Positions 1 to 11,470 are shown, counted from the stretch's first letter. The stretch: DNA of 64,000 bases from Mesodorylaimus sp. YZB2_4 (GCA_030248295.1 JASANH010000523.1:806001-870000), one strand, 5' to 3'. The notes: generated from the sequence alone by a model not told the origin. A program made the numbers and translations.

Positions 1-119
1 GAGTAGAAGGGGGTGCTTAGTGCTCGGGTAGTGTAAAGTCAGGCCCAGTGTACTGCACGGGCATCCTCCCATCACGAAGGCAGATGTTGCCAGCTTTAGC
101 TGCGCAGGAGCTTTGAGAA

Positions 120-642
120 CTTTGTAATATATTTTTTAAATTTTTTGGGCCTAAGTCTTTTGACTCTAGCCTTCCAGCAGTCAGCGATGAGCGATGAGTG
201 AAGTCGTCTCGTATGAACATGATGAAGCTGGAAAGTAACGTAGCAAAAAAATAGCAGCAAAAAAGAAACCTTCTAAGCATTGCTGTGCGGGGACCAGCAC
301 ACAGCGGTGCCCCTCTGCGCGTCTCCACTAGGAGCATCTATACGCGAGGACATCCTGGACTGTACATTGACTTCCTCGGACAATGGCGGGCGGGCTTTGA
401 ACCCTGTCGGTGTTACACAGCCGAGACTGTCTCCTCGTTTGGTGTCCGTCTCTCCACTCGGAGAATCTCGACGGTCCAGGGTGAGTCACCCACAGGCTGC
501 ACTGCAAGGTCAGCGAGGGTTTAGGGTTCGCAAACCGACCTCCATCACCAGGGATCGAACCTGATACGAGTCCAGCCACTCACTACTAAGGCAACACGGT
601 AAGACGAATGCCCAACCGAATGCACCATCGTAGCCGCTCTTT
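120..642 (-). mobile_element. tRNA-derived SINE, diverged copy 1
   Basis: This stretch is homologous over most of its length to the copy at 4258-4658. Both share a block with GGGATCGAACC (a reverse-strand Pol III B box), a CCCACTCGGAG-like block (CTCCACTCGGAG here), and a tail with ATTTTTTGGGC followed by CCAGCAGTCA. The tRNA-like head lies at the right end, so the element reads on the minus strand. Its A-box region, near 600-640, is more decayed than in copy 2. Similarity is judged by eye and the outer limits are approximate. The small reading frames inside it are not genes. Confidence 0.6.
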
Positions 643-980
643 GAAATATATGGATGGGCCTATTTTACATGGTACGAAGCACGGAGACACGACGCGGTTA
701 TTTGGGTTACTTGCACATCGTTCAAAAAATTTAGGGGAATTCATGCCTTTAGTAAAAATCAAGCTAGAACATACGATATTATTTGCTGCTTCGCAAGCGA
801 GAACACAGTGATTATTTTAAATTAGCGCATTTTCAGGTTTTGCGGATGCTTATATCACAATGTAATGAATTAATCGGCTGCGTGCGCGCTGAACCCCTTC
901 GAAAAACGAAAAAAGAAAAGAAAAAGAAACGAAAAATTCAGAATTGGAAAAGTAGACTCAATTTTGTTTTGGTTGTAAAC
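643..980. other. Upstream region of NDUFA2, no gene seen
   Basis: AT-rich leader sequence. A TTTTCAG acceptor-like site near 831-837 could be the end of a 5' UTR intron or a trans-splice acceptor for the downstream gene. A purine-rich AAAAGAAAAG tract lies near 910-935. No coding signal is visible. Confidence 0.4.
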
Positions 981-1714
981 ATGTCCGCAGTGCGATTGGG
1001 TCCTTATTTGAAAGAATTACGTATTCATTTATGCCAGACTTCGGGCGCGAGCCAAGGAGTTCGAGATTTTGTTCATAAGCACTACGTCGCCTTGAAAAGA
1101 GCCAATCCGCAATTCCCCATCTTGATTCGCGAATGCAGCGGAATATCGCCCCGGATTTGGGCTCGGTAAGATCTTTTTGCTTCTTCTCTGTAGTTCCCAT
1201 GCTGGTACGAAATAACGCGTATTTGTCAATTTTCAGGTCCAATATATACTGTCTGTACTTATACAGCATGTCATGGGATTGATAATGCTGCTCTGATCGT
1301 GTTAGCGTAGACGTAGGTTATTTTCTATGAAAGCTGCCCCTCCGAAACAAGCTTTGCACAAGGGAAATCGGGTCAAGTATCTTCGAAGTCCGGCCTACTG
1401 TAGGTCTGTGTTGTGCGTGAAAGTGTACTGACTGTAGAATCTGCGGGCGAATATTTAGGCCTAGGTTTGTGGTTCTCACAAATGCCAAGGAAGGCTTCTC
1501 TGCTGCCCTTATGACGATCGTGCTGTGGGAGAAATAAGGCTATGCAGTTTTGGTTCATTCGAGCTGTACTACGGATACATGCTATGCGAGTTGCACTGAA
1601 TTTTCACTTTTCAGGTACGAATACGGCCGCGAAGTCCACCACAGTTTGGAAAACAGTAAAGGCGATGATGTACTGAAATTAATCGAGAAACTAGGCACTG
1701 CTAAATCGCCTTGA
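981..1714 (+). CDS. NDUFA2: NADH dehydrogenase (complex I) subunit NDUFA2 / B8
   Basis: Two exons, 981-1165 and 1615-1714, give exactly 95 codons (94 aa), close to the usual ~99 aa of this subunit. The intron is phase 2 with GTAAG and TTTTCAG ends. The protein begins [19 protein letters not shown] and carries the L51/S25/CI-B8 thioredoxin-like core, with [12 protein letters not shown], the conserved [13 protein letters not shown] strand and the WARYEYG turn. In the family this is an accessory subunit on the matrix arm of complex I in the inner mitochondrial membrane. The ATG at 981 is chosen because it gives the canonical N-terminus. A diverged copy lies 272 bp downstream on the same strand. 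Confidence 0.9.
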
Positions 1715-1986
1715 AATTTCAGTAATCGACTCGTAGTACTATTTGATTTGGTATCTGGATTTGTTCTAGTATCGAGTGATCCTGCGGAGATTTTGCTGTT
1801 CTATGTTGTAGAGGTATGTATGCGAAATGCTAGTGATGTGAGAAGCGATAATAAAGCTTCCTGAAGTAGGAGTTGTGAACTGGATGGATCTTGTGATCAG
1901 TGGACTGTAATCCGCACGTTACTTTGGATGGTTCTGTATTGACTCGTGTTGTGTTAGCAGGCACCTTTAGGTCCAGTTTTGGAACG

Positions 1987-2608
1987 ATGGCGTGGAACGG
2001 TTTTGCCAGCGGCATTGTGGGCATTGTCAAACCTCGGCCGTTGCAAAAAATCTCTCAACGGCTCTTGGACATTCGAGTATATTATGGCCCTAATCAATAC
2101 GAACATCGCGGTGTTAAAGAATTCGTGTATCGACTATTGCCTGACTTTCGAAGGCACAACCCGAGTGTGCCAATTATTGTTACGCCTCATTACATCATAC
2201 CTGAGATTCCTGAACCGTGGATGTGGGCCAGGTATGGAAAGGGTGCTGTCTTTGGGACCCAGGTCTGATCAGGGATGCGCACCAGCTTTTCCAGTATTAA
2301 TACAGTTAAGCTTGGAGTCAGATTCACAGGACGAGTCCTCCCACTTGCCTCTGTCGCTTGTAAGGCAGAGAAACTGAAATCTGTTCCCGGTTGTTAGTTC
2401 TTCCGCTTTCAGGTACGAACACAGACGACAAAAGAAGTACAAGCTGACGGGCAGATCTTCGGAACAAGTGCTTTCGATTTTGGAAGATTTCGTTACGGAA
2501 GGACGTGCAGCTGGTGGCAGTGTGCCAACTCGACCCGTTCGAGGGTTCATAGTTCTCAAAAAGGAACAGAAAGCCAGGGATCCATTCGTTGTACTTTCGA
2601 AGAAATGA
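1987..2608 (+). CDS. L51/S25/CI-B8-domain protein, diverged tandem paralogue of NDUFA2
   Basis: Exons 1987-2231 and 2413-2608 sum to 147 codons (146 aa). The protein shows the same fold signature as its neighbour: HRGVKEFVYRLLPDF, NPSVPIIV, then MWARYEHRRQKK. The intron splits the Arg codon of WAR-YE in the same phase and place as in NDUFA2, which argues for tandem duplication. It differs by a longer N-terminus (MAWNGFASGIVGIVKP) and a basic C-terminal extension ending FVVLSKK. By family knowledge it could be a mitoribosomal protein of the mL43/mS25 type or a second B8-like subunit; sequence alone does not decide. The good start context (GAACGATGG) and an upstream CCTTTAG acceptor-like site support the chosen ATG. 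Confidence 0.75.
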
Positions 2609-3017
2609 TGCTTTTAATGATTACCGAAGGCTGATTTGTTCTGTAGTCTGGTACGTGCAGTAGATGGCGGTCTTGGGTGAAAAATGCTGACTCGACGCGC
2701 TCTCGCAGTAAAGGACGATCTGTATCGACTGTAAGGTGTGTTTGGTTGTCCAACTGGCAGTGTGTTGGATTGCCTTGGCACAACTCTCCTATTCGTAGAA
2801 GACAGAAGCCATCAACCCGAGGCCTGGAATGTCTTCGAGTATATTCGCGGTACCACTCCCGATGTGCAGTAAGGCCATTTATACGCGTTTGTTGGGACCA
2901 GCGAAGACTTTACACTGCTTTTGTCCCTTGCGCCTTGTGAACAGCCAGGCATGCCATTGTTTTTCGCGGTGTCGTTCTGCTCAGTGCGCTGGCCTCGAGA
3001 ATCTGCTGATCGCAAGA
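2609..3017. other. Short intergenic region, no gene seen
   Basis: Open frames here are fragmentary on both strands. An upstream exon of the following membrane-protein gene could lie here, but none has convincing splice sites. Confidence 0.3.
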
Positions 3018-3859
3018 ATGGCTCCCCTGATGAGCATGGATGGCGAATCGTTGCCATTGGTTCTCATTGTGGCCGCTTCGCTCAGCTCGTTGTTGTTGGC
3101 GATGGCCGCGTGCGCTTGTTGCAATCCGACAAAAGCCAGGCGTCAACAGAAGTTCACGATATCTCCGCCAAGGGAGCCATTGCCCAAGCCCGTGCTAGAA
3201 TCGCCTGATCAGTCTCTGATCACGGCCGATGCGGGCGACTCGAAAACAGCATCTGCGCCGTCTCCGCCATTGCCGTCGAAGACACTCCAGCCTGTATTCG
3301 AGCCGAATCTCGACGAGGCCGATCCGCTGCGTTTGTCATCTTTCCGAGTAAGTTGGCAGGTCGACAGAGAGTTTGTGACGGGAGGAATACTTTGTCATTT
3401 TAGGACAACCAGTCCCTTGCCCAACATCCAGGCATCCAGTTGTCGAGTCGGTACGACTCGATGCCGAGCTTACGACTGATGGGCGATGACAAATCGATAA
3501 GTTGGCGAAAAGATGGTCGCGACTGGAAACAAAGTCCGGTGCCAGGCATGCAACCGAGGGAACTCCAGGAGATGTCGGTAGTCGCCGCGCAGCCGACTCA
3601 TCCAGCACCCAGTTCCAGTGCGAAAGCCTCGACTGGTAGCAAAAAGATCCCAGGTCCGACACCAACGCCGTCTCTCGAACAGTCCATCTCTCGTCAATCT
3701 AGCGTGTCACTGCCGGCCTCCGTCCGACACCCGATTCGAATGGACGACTCGTACTCGGTGGGAGTCACTTCGCAGCCCAGTGAGCCCAGCGAGAGGCCCA
3801 ATTTCCGATCACGCGACCTCTGGCCGTCGCCCATGCACGAAACGAAGCGCAAGCGGTGA
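3018..3859 (+). CDS. Small single-pass membrane protein, function unknown
   Basis: Exons 3018-3347 and 3404-3859 give 262 codons (261 aa). Near residues 12-32 is one strongly hydrophobic segment (LPLVLIVAASLSSLLLAMAA) followed by CACCNPTKARR. That Cys cluster and basic stop-transfer stretch suggest a possibly palmitoylated, short-N-terminus membrane protein with the rest in the cytosol. The tail is low complexity, rich in Pro, Ser and Thr (PSPPLPSKT, PTPTPSLEQS), and ends in basic KRKR. I do not recognise a family. Further 5' exons coding an ectodomain cannot be excluded. It is the third co-oriented gene in a tight run after NDUFA2 and its paralogue. Confidence 0.6.
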
Positions 3860-4257
3860 TCAAACAGCGTGTGATAGGCTGATGTGCTGTGTGGGTGATA
3901 CGATCTCATTCTTTCGTGTCCTAATCAAGTCACCTGGTTTCCGTATTTGATAACTCGCTTACTTTTTTCTAAATATGGGCTGTCTTGTAGGGAAATTCGC
4001 ACCTAAGTTTGTGGTGGCATGATGCGCAATCTCAGATTTCAGTACATAGCTTGGCGACAATCCTGAGCCGCATAGACCGATCGTGAGTGATAGTGTACGC
4101 GTTCGTGGTCACGACAGACATGTAGCAGACATGTACAGGGCGACCGTCATCCTGACTGATCCTTGCAGGGTAGCCCCTACACCGCGCATAATACTCTATG
4201 GTGGATGAGGTGCCTGCCAATTAAGTTTGGGAATAGCAGAAGGCAGACCGACTGCAA
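3860..4257. other. Intergenic, no gene seen
   Basis: Unremarkable sequence between the membrane-protein stop codon and SINE copy 2. No splice-linked reading frame, TIR or tRNA-like structure was found. Confidence 0.4.
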
Positions 4258-4658
4258 TGTCCGAAAGTTTTTTAGAAGAAATTTTTTGGGCGGAAGCCCG
4301 TTTTGCCTATAGCCGGCCAGCAGTCATGATATGATAAGCAAGGCCGTGAGGTGACCGGCTCTCACGGCAGCGTCTCTCTGCCTGTCTCCACGCGAGGGCA
4401 TCCTGGACCACACACTGACTTCCTCGTACAATAGCGGGTGGGCTTTGAATCCTGTCGGTGTTCGACAGTCTGCTCGTTTGGATTCCGTCTCCCCACTCGG
4501 AGCACCTCGGCGCTACAGGCTGAGTCACCCACGGCCTGATGTGCAAGGTCAGCCAGGGTTTATGGTTCGCAAATCGATCTCCATCACCGGGGATCGAACC
4601 CGGGACAAGTCCAGCGGAGAGACGAAGAGCCGAACCGCTGCGCCACCGCGACCGCCCA
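4258..4658 (-). mobile_element. tRNA-derived SINE, copy 2
   Basis: Read on the minus strand from 4658, the head starts GGCGGTCGCGGTGGCGCAGC and contains an A-box-like TGGCGCAGCGG. It is followed by a perfect B-box-like GGGTTCGATCCC about 45 nt further on. This is the internal Pol III promoter arrangement of a tRNA-derived SINE. The body and the TTTTTTGGGC / CCAGCAGTCA tail match the copy at 120-642. The spacing and the non-tRNA body rule out a functional tRNA. Confidence 0.7.
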
Positions 4659-5014
4659 TGTCCGAATTGCTTGCTATCCTTTATTAGGTGTTCACAGTGG
4701 ACTCTAGGCTACTCGTGATCCTAGTGCCTTTGGAGGCCAGGATTCTGGCTTTTGATCGAGGTTGTGATCGCACTAGCACATTCAAATTGTGGCCTCATTG
4801 CCCGACCGATGGCACGTTTATCGCACATGGCACACAAAAACCTTCTGGAGTTGTCACTTCGGCTATCTGGCCACCAGTGCAGGTAGCATGAGTGCATTGC
4901 CTCTGAAGACCTCACTCGCGGAGATACGAATTACAGCATTCTTCGACCCAACACTTCGGCCTGTATAAGGACACAGTATCCAAGGCATGCACTGACACGA
5001 CACTGATAGGTCCC
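4659..5014. other. Intergenic, no gene seen
   Basis: Lies just 3' of the minus-strand membrane-protein gene and probably holds its 3' UTR. Nothing else is recognisable. Confidence 0.35.
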
Positions 5015-7646
5015 TCAAACAAGAGTCTGAGTCCTCCGTTCACTCTGTTCATCGGTTTTGTTGGTTCTGCTTTCACGATCGGTTTCCTCGTCAGTTACGT
5101 TGACGCTCACAGTCGAGCGGTCCCCAACACGCTGCCAAAGAAATAAAAACAAGCTCATTAGAATAGACTGAATTAGGAAACTGAGCTTACCTTGTCCGAC
5201 ACTCGGGGACTGGTCTGCCTGAAAAGAGGATGGAATAAGCCCGCGTCCATGACTCCAACTGAACCCACTTTTCTTGCGCTGGCGTCTCTGATACTTTCAT
5301 TTCAGGCACTGGCCACTGTGAGTCAGCATCTGCAGGACGGGACTTAAATTCGGAAAGAGCAGATTCCGCAAACTCGGTCAGACAACAAATCATGAAACAG
5401 AACTTACTGGTTCGCCCACTTTGACCCTAAATAAAAGAGTTTATGTGACTTTAAGCAGGAAGGTAAGCAGAACTTACACAGGCGTTGCATGCAGCTCATT
5501 GTTCTTCGTGACCAGTTTTTGATACCAGACACACTTTGGTTCGATCTATAAGATAGAAAAGTGGAGGGCCCGGCAAGGATATAGTAGACCTAACCTTGTC
5601 GAACACATTTGAATCAGCGAGCCTGAAACAATCGAGTACGTAACGAGCTGGAATGTTAAAACTCTGCGATTATACAGCATACTTACGCAAGCGTCTCAGG
5701 AGGGTCGGCTACGTCGAATTTGGCGGCCTTGGACGGGCCGATTTTCTTGTACCAGCGAAATCGTTGCTTCGACTCCTGTTTGAACCCACCCTGCTGAAAA
5801 AAACTGTGTGGACGTCGAGTATGAGCTTTTCCCTAAATTATTACCTTGGTTCGTCCGTAGTCGGGGCTAAAAATCAGAACTTTCTCGACGAAACATGCAA
5901 ATATGTCACAGGAACTCACGATTTTGAAAAGGGCTTATGCGACGACAAAGTGATCAGAGACGCGTCGCCTTGTTTGCTCAAATGCGATCTCGTCGTCAAC
6001 ATCATGATTGAAGGGGCCTGCGATGCAGAGACCTGAGTCTGGTCTCGGCCCAAGTTCTTCTTGACAATCTGAAAAGACTGACGTGACAATTGTCCGATAA
6101 AAAGAAACATCGACGTGCCTTGAGTGTGGGGGCGTTGCCAGCTGCCATTTTCGAATTCGGTCTGAAATGATGCAAGTGCAGTGCGGCTCAAATGCCTTCT
6201 CCAGGGCTAATTTACCCGCTCGTTATGGACTCCTGCGACTTCCGTTGCGGGCTCTGGGCCAAGGACACTGGCGGAGGGTCCTTGTTTAGCTCCTGAAAGG
6301 CACTCTCCGTGTCGAGGACGAACAGGCAAGGCTGCTATCCGAACAGCGAGTCCTTACCAAAAGATGACCAACGGACGTTTCATGATCCTCTTCGTTTTTG
6401 TAGATAGGGTCGTCGACCATTTTTTCCTTCCGCTTTTTCGACCTTTTTCCAACGCATGTGCAAAACGTGCAGATAACTATGGCGCAAAGGACGGCGAGGC
6501 TCGCGAAGGAGGCCAACAGGGTGGCGTAGATTGGGAAGTGGGCACCAGACACTTGCAGTCCCACGTTGCCAACCATTCTGATGGACGTCGATCTGGACGA
6601 CTGCAAATTAGGAACCAGCCGCCAGCACTAACCGAACGCACTGAATTGATCTGGATGAAAGGGAATGACGGAACTTTACAGCATGCACAGTGTCTATGGA
6701 GGCCGAAAGCCTGAGTTTCCCCACGGCTTCTTAGCCGTTTTCAACCGTAGCTGACCGGATAGAAAGCCTTGAATGATTACTGGCAGGCGCCATCGGACCT
6801 GACTTCTCCCCTGTCAGGGAGATCTTCCTGGCTGGTACGCCCTGCCTATGAGTATAGTGCCTGTCTTTGCTCACGATCAGCGACGAGAACTTATAGTGCT
6901 TCCAGCTGGACATGGAAACCACCATTGGCAGTCGGGACATCGCTCTCCAGGAGGGAGCATCGACTCGGGACTCCAGACCAACCGACCACAAAAGACGGGA
7001 CTTCGCTTTGCCTGATCAAATTGCACTGTTCCTCCGGCCTGGTATCGGCTCGATCAAAACCCGAATCTACTCACCTTTAATAACGAATGTCAGAACATAA
7101 CTTCATTCAAAGCAATACAAGACACATTCAAACATGCACACGCAGTCTAGCCGCTTTTCTTGTTCGCTCTTGCACTTGGATGGACCGCTTAAAACGCGGG
7201 GTTCAATATTAACTAATAAGGTGCTCAGTTTTTGATTATTTTGCAGCCTAATGAGTGCAGTCACAGGCGACGAGGCAGCCGGTTGTGTGATAGTGTATGT
7301 CACATCCAAATAAACGATATCGCCTTTGATCCTCTTCTTCCGCACGTTGACCATGGTCGTGTTGTCCTCGACCATGTGCCGCACTCCGTGCTGGACCATT
7401 TGGTTCGTGGTTAGCATCTCCACATTGGATACGCGTATGGAATAGGGACCCGATTCCTTGCACCGATCGTTGGTCCAACGAGTGATCACATCCGCCACAT
7501 CCGCCATGAATTTGCTCTGAAATGGAAATGAATATGAGAAAACGGAGTGAGGGAAAGGGGACACGGGGCGAGAACCTGAAAGGTCTGCTGAACAGGAACA
7601 CCAAGAGCAAGGTCCAGATGCTAAGAGGAAGTAACGGTCCTACCAA
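5015..7646 (-). CDS. Multi-exon type I membrane protein, unrecognised
   Basis: Many small exons read leftward. A candidate N-terminus at 7646 begins MVGPLLPLSIWTLLLVFLFS, a plausible signal peptide, though its splice junction to the next exon is not resolved. An extracellular exon at about 7520-7250 includes ITRWTNDRCKESGPYSIRV and a run of alternating strands. One membrane span lies near 6480-6540 (FPIYATLLASFASLAVLCAI), followed by basic GKRSKKRKEKM. The cytoplasmic tail is built from short exons carrying related W-Y-x-K blocks: FRWYKKIGPSKAAKFDV near 5700-5760 and VWYQKLVTKNNELHATP near 5490-5540. The last exon ends ERRTQTLV with stop at 5015-5017. Several junctions are phase-checked, but the full model is not. 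No family is recognised. Confidence 0.5.
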
Positions 7647-7755
7647 ATTTGGGCTAATTTCCTAAAGTGCACCTGCTGTGATAAACTCGCTTGTTTTCCC
7701 TGAATCCATCACCTCACAATAAAACATGCTTTCCCCCTAGACCCTTGACATCTGC

Positions 7756-10700
7756 TTAGCCGGCCAAGCCCACGCCCGTGCGTGCAGTAAAGCAGGCATG
7801 TTGGTTGGTGCCAGAGGGCCTGCCCAACCCGTCAGTCACCATATCACTTACATAGTTTCCAAGCATGCGAGGCTCATCAACCTTCACCAAGCACGTGCAG
7901 TGGTTTTCGGGCACATTGGCATCTCGGCACGTCCTCGTCTTTGGGATGGGTTTGAACAAGCTGATGCCCTTCCTCAGTTCCGACCACTTGTCTCGGCTTA
8001 TCTCCATCTTGCTGTCGTTTCCGAGCGCGCCCAAGAGAATGTCACGAAACATTTGATAGGAATCGTAGTGGCTGACCAGTCGGTGCTGATTCAGGCGCAG
8101 ATTTCTCACTTCGTCGGGGTAGCGATGACGAAATGAGGGAGGCAAGTAGATGGCGAAAAGGGGCATGCGTTCTTCGATCCGACCCACGTACTTGTATCGA
8201 ATAAGATTGACTCGATTTCCGTGATCGCCCATGACTATCAGGACGGTGTTGTCCAGGTCGCCCCTTTCGAACAAACGTGCCAACGTGGCCTGCAAGTACT
8301 TGTCCATGAGTTCGAGATTGTTCGAGTCGTCGTGCGTGATATCGGTCAGGAAGTTGAACGAGAAGTGGCAGCGATCGCGATATCGTCGAATCATTTGTTC
8401 GGTCAGACGGATGAAATCTTGGAAGTAAGGGCGAGAGCCGAAACAGTGAGTGCTGCTGTTGAAGATGGGGTGGCTACGATGATACAGATTCCAGGGGCGA
8501 AAGAAGTGATTGGTGGGTTTGGTGCTGAATCCCGGCGTCCACGTCTTCGGATAGTTCCAGAAACCACGGACAGACACGGCGATGTCGTCGTTGAACATAG
8601 TAGAACAGTTGGCGGCTAAAAGAGGAACGGGATTCAGGGTCTGGCGAAAGCGAGGAGTCGAACTCACATCCTGGACTGTGTGGTGTGGCTCATTAAGACT
8701 GCTTTTTCCCTCTCGACCTTTGTAGGTCTTGAACTGCAAAGTGCATAAGGTGAATCCAGCATCCGAAACTGGGGGGTGTAGCCCCCGTGACCCTCCCCCC
8801 CTCTACGCTAGACAAATTGTCAATTTTGTAATGTTAAAATTTTGAAAAGCGGGTCTGACCCCCCTCTAGACAAGCCAAATATTAGCGACCCCCTATCGGA
8901 AAGCTCAGGAAATCCCGACCCCCCCCCCATCCTCGATGAGCCAAAAGTTATTGAGCCCCACCGCATTCCTGACCCAGCCGCGACTTTTGGCGCGGCTGGG
9001 CCAGGACCAAGGGTGCAAGTATACAGGGTCAAGCTATAAAGTACAAGTCACATTCTCGAAGTAAAGAAAACTCAGCGAACAGAGGCTGCTCGGTAACTTT
9101 ATAGGAGTCAGCTCGCTGACAATCAAATATTTTTAAATTTGCCGCGCCAACTGATGCTCAGGTGCAAGAACCTTATGACAGTCGGGAGGTAAACTTGGCT
9201 AGCGCAGTGAGAGGTTTGCGCGAAACGCCTCTCATTGAGTTTTGCTTGCTCGGAATAACCGATATTCAAGGAGCTGTAACAACATTATCACAGAGGACTG
9301 AACTCCAGTGCCGGCCAGACTGTCAGACTTAAAACTTGTGCCCCTGCTAGAAAACGGGGACGCTGCAACCAACGTGAGACCTTCTCTGTCGAATGAATAT
9401 TGCCGCCTCCAAACCGTGTGCGCAAGCAACGGAATGCAGTACGATCACAGGGCTCAGGCTGAGCAGGGTTGGTGCCGGTTTAAAACCCTCAAAAACAGTG
9501 AGAAAACTGTGCGAAAAACCTGCGAAAATCAGGGAAAATGAGAATCTTCGAGCCAAAATCAAAAAATCAAAATATTGCATTCCAGGGTTCAAGTCGTGAA
9601 AATTCAGAGAATAATTTTGATTTTTGTCTAGAAAACATGGAAAAAATCAGGGGAAATAAGAATCTTCCAGCCGAAATCAAGGAAAACTTAAAGGTTGCAT
9701 TTCGAGGTTTCAAGTTGGGACATTAGGAAAATTTTAATTTTTGCCTGGGGTTTGGAAAAACCATTTTACGCGCCGTGTGTGAACCTTAATGAAACAAGTT
9801 TATAACGCATTGGTAAAAAATTTGTGTTTTTGCTTCTTGGACCCCCCTTTTAAGGCCCCAAAAAAATTTAGAGCCCCCCTCTGGCCGAGCGCTAGGTTTC
9901 GGATGCTGGGTGAATCTGTGGTCATTAGGCTACCGACCCCCCCCCCCCCCCCAAATATATCATACAACCATACCTTTGAACAATTTCCACAGCAAAGGCA
10001 CTTTGTCCGAGTCGAGGGGTCCTGGGGGAAAATCCGAGGCCCCACCATCGCCCGAGTCCCTGTATCGAAGCCCAGTGAGGAGGGGGATCAAATTGACCAG
10101 ACTGTTGTCGGCCACTTTGACATACCCGTCCAAATGGAAGAAACCCATTGTCTTTTTCATATATCGCCAGCTGGATGGCGCGTGTCGACGAAACATATTC
10201 AACGATGTACTGTCCACTACCAAAATATCCAATCCGTATTTCAGAGGAGGCTTTCGGACACCTGTCGGATCTTGGACGGGAGCAGCCAGCACTGGCCGAC
10301 CGACCTGAGCGAACGCGTAACGAAATACGGTATCGGTCGAACTGTCTGATTTCGGTGCAGATTTCAACGATTTCACCACATTGGTCTGATTATTCAAATA
10401 ACACCTAACTTCGAAAGAATCGTCGTAAATTTTGACCGAATTCTGTCGATCAAATGACTCGATATTGGACGACTGATCTGCCCCGATTTTAGTCCAGTTA
10501 CTTAGAAATCGAATAGATTCTATTTGAGGCATAATTCCGCCATCGAATGGTCGATAATAACATTGAATATGTTGGCCGAATTCGGAAAGAGCCAATTCTT
10601 GATCGATACTCAAAACGAAGTTATCATCTAGATTGACGAAATCAAGTTGATTCGGTGCGCATTGCAATTGTCGTCCGTGATGGATATAGGGCATCAAATT

Positions 10701-10907
10701 GGGATCGTTGGGGAATAAGATTGGATATTTGCAAGTGTTCTCTAATGGATGCGGCATCGAATCATCGTTGCTGGCGATCAGATAATGGTGATCGGAGAAA
10801 ATAGAATGCTTTCCGAATTTGTCCATGCTGAAGAGATAAATGAAGATAAGGAAGAAAGTCGAATAAAATAAGCAGATACGCCAACGGGCAAAAATCCATC
10901 GTCGCAT
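7756..10907 (-). CDS. DUF229 family protein (alkaline-phosphatase/sulfatase fold), type II membrane
   Basis: Two exons, 9974-10907 and 7756-8615, join in phase 1 (FK then AANCSTMFNDD). The start ATG at 10907 gives MRRWIFARWRICLFYS, a basic N-terminus followed by one hydrophobic signal anchor, then a lumenal or extracellular domain. Family hallmarks are LDILVVDSTSLNMFRRHAPS near the active-site start, HFFRPW, the FLTDITHDDSNNLELMD stretch, and VLIVMGDHGNRV, the metal-binding Asp-His pair of the phosphatase superfamily. The C-terminus is Cys-containing (PENHCTCLVK). DUF229 proteins are numerous in nematodes; their substrates are mostly unknown. The single intron (8616-9973) is enlarged by a transposon. 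The gene is divergent from TARBP1. Confidence 0.85.
8757..9908. mobile_element. Non-autonomous hAT-like transposon in the DUF229 intron
   Basis: The ends are inverted repeats: CAGCATCCGAAAC at 8757-8769 and its exact complement GTTTCGGATGCTG at 9896-9908. The element is flanked on both sides by the identical octamer GGTGAATC (8749-8756 and 9909-9916), an 8-bp target-site duplication as made by hAT-superfamily transposases. The 1152-bp body has G/C homopolymer-rich ends and no transposase reading frame, so it is non-autonomous. Inside, near 9490-9720, is an imperfect tandem pair of roughly 120-nt units. Confidence 0.85.
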
Positions 10908-11470
10908 GATGACGGGCCTTGTGAAGGATGGCGAGCCTCGCAGCCAGGAAGAATGGCGAGGACACAGCCGCACTTGGAACCACTCGAAAGAAGACACGCA
11001 AAAACGGCAGAGTATTCGATTATCAAAGCCGTTACCTCGGAACCGGCTTTATAAAACTGGCGCCTTTGGATCTAGCAATTTTGCGCTCGACTGATCTCGG
11101 ATGCACTGAAGCAGCGCCGAGACGATAGCTGCGTTCCAACTTGCATGCCCACGTGTCCTACACTTCTTGGCATCTAGGAATTGAATGAATTACGTGGTTT
11201 TATACTATGCATTATGCAAAGCACTTCGAACGATTGAGAAAAAAGACGATGGCATTGAAAAAAACTAGAACGAACGGGGTTTTCAGGTCCTTTTCATTTA
11301 AAAGCAGATCCCCCCCCAGGCCAGTTTTAAAATTGGCGCGATAACTACATGCGAAAACAGTTGTCTGCTTTTGAGCGCGAATCAGTCTGATTATGAGATT
11401 TGAAAATTTTGATTTCTGATCGATCGATTCAATCAATTTTTCCTGTTAGATCGATAATAAGTATTTGGAA
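10908..11470. promoter_or_regulatory. Divergent intergenic region between DUF229 and TARBP1
   Basis: A 563-bp gap between two start codons facing away from each other, so it should contain both promoters. No TATA box is evident. The half next to TARBP1 is AT-rich with a TTTTCAG-like site near 11280. A shared promoter is inferred from position only. Confidence 0.4.

Noticed and set aside
280..579. Overlapping open frames on both strands near 280-580
   Set aside because: They fall in the SINE and recur in the second copy in shifted frames; no protein-like features.
8221..8619. Plus-strand ORF of 132 codons opposite DUF229
   Set aside because: Shadow of the DUF229 coding exon; no splice sites or family features on the plus strand.
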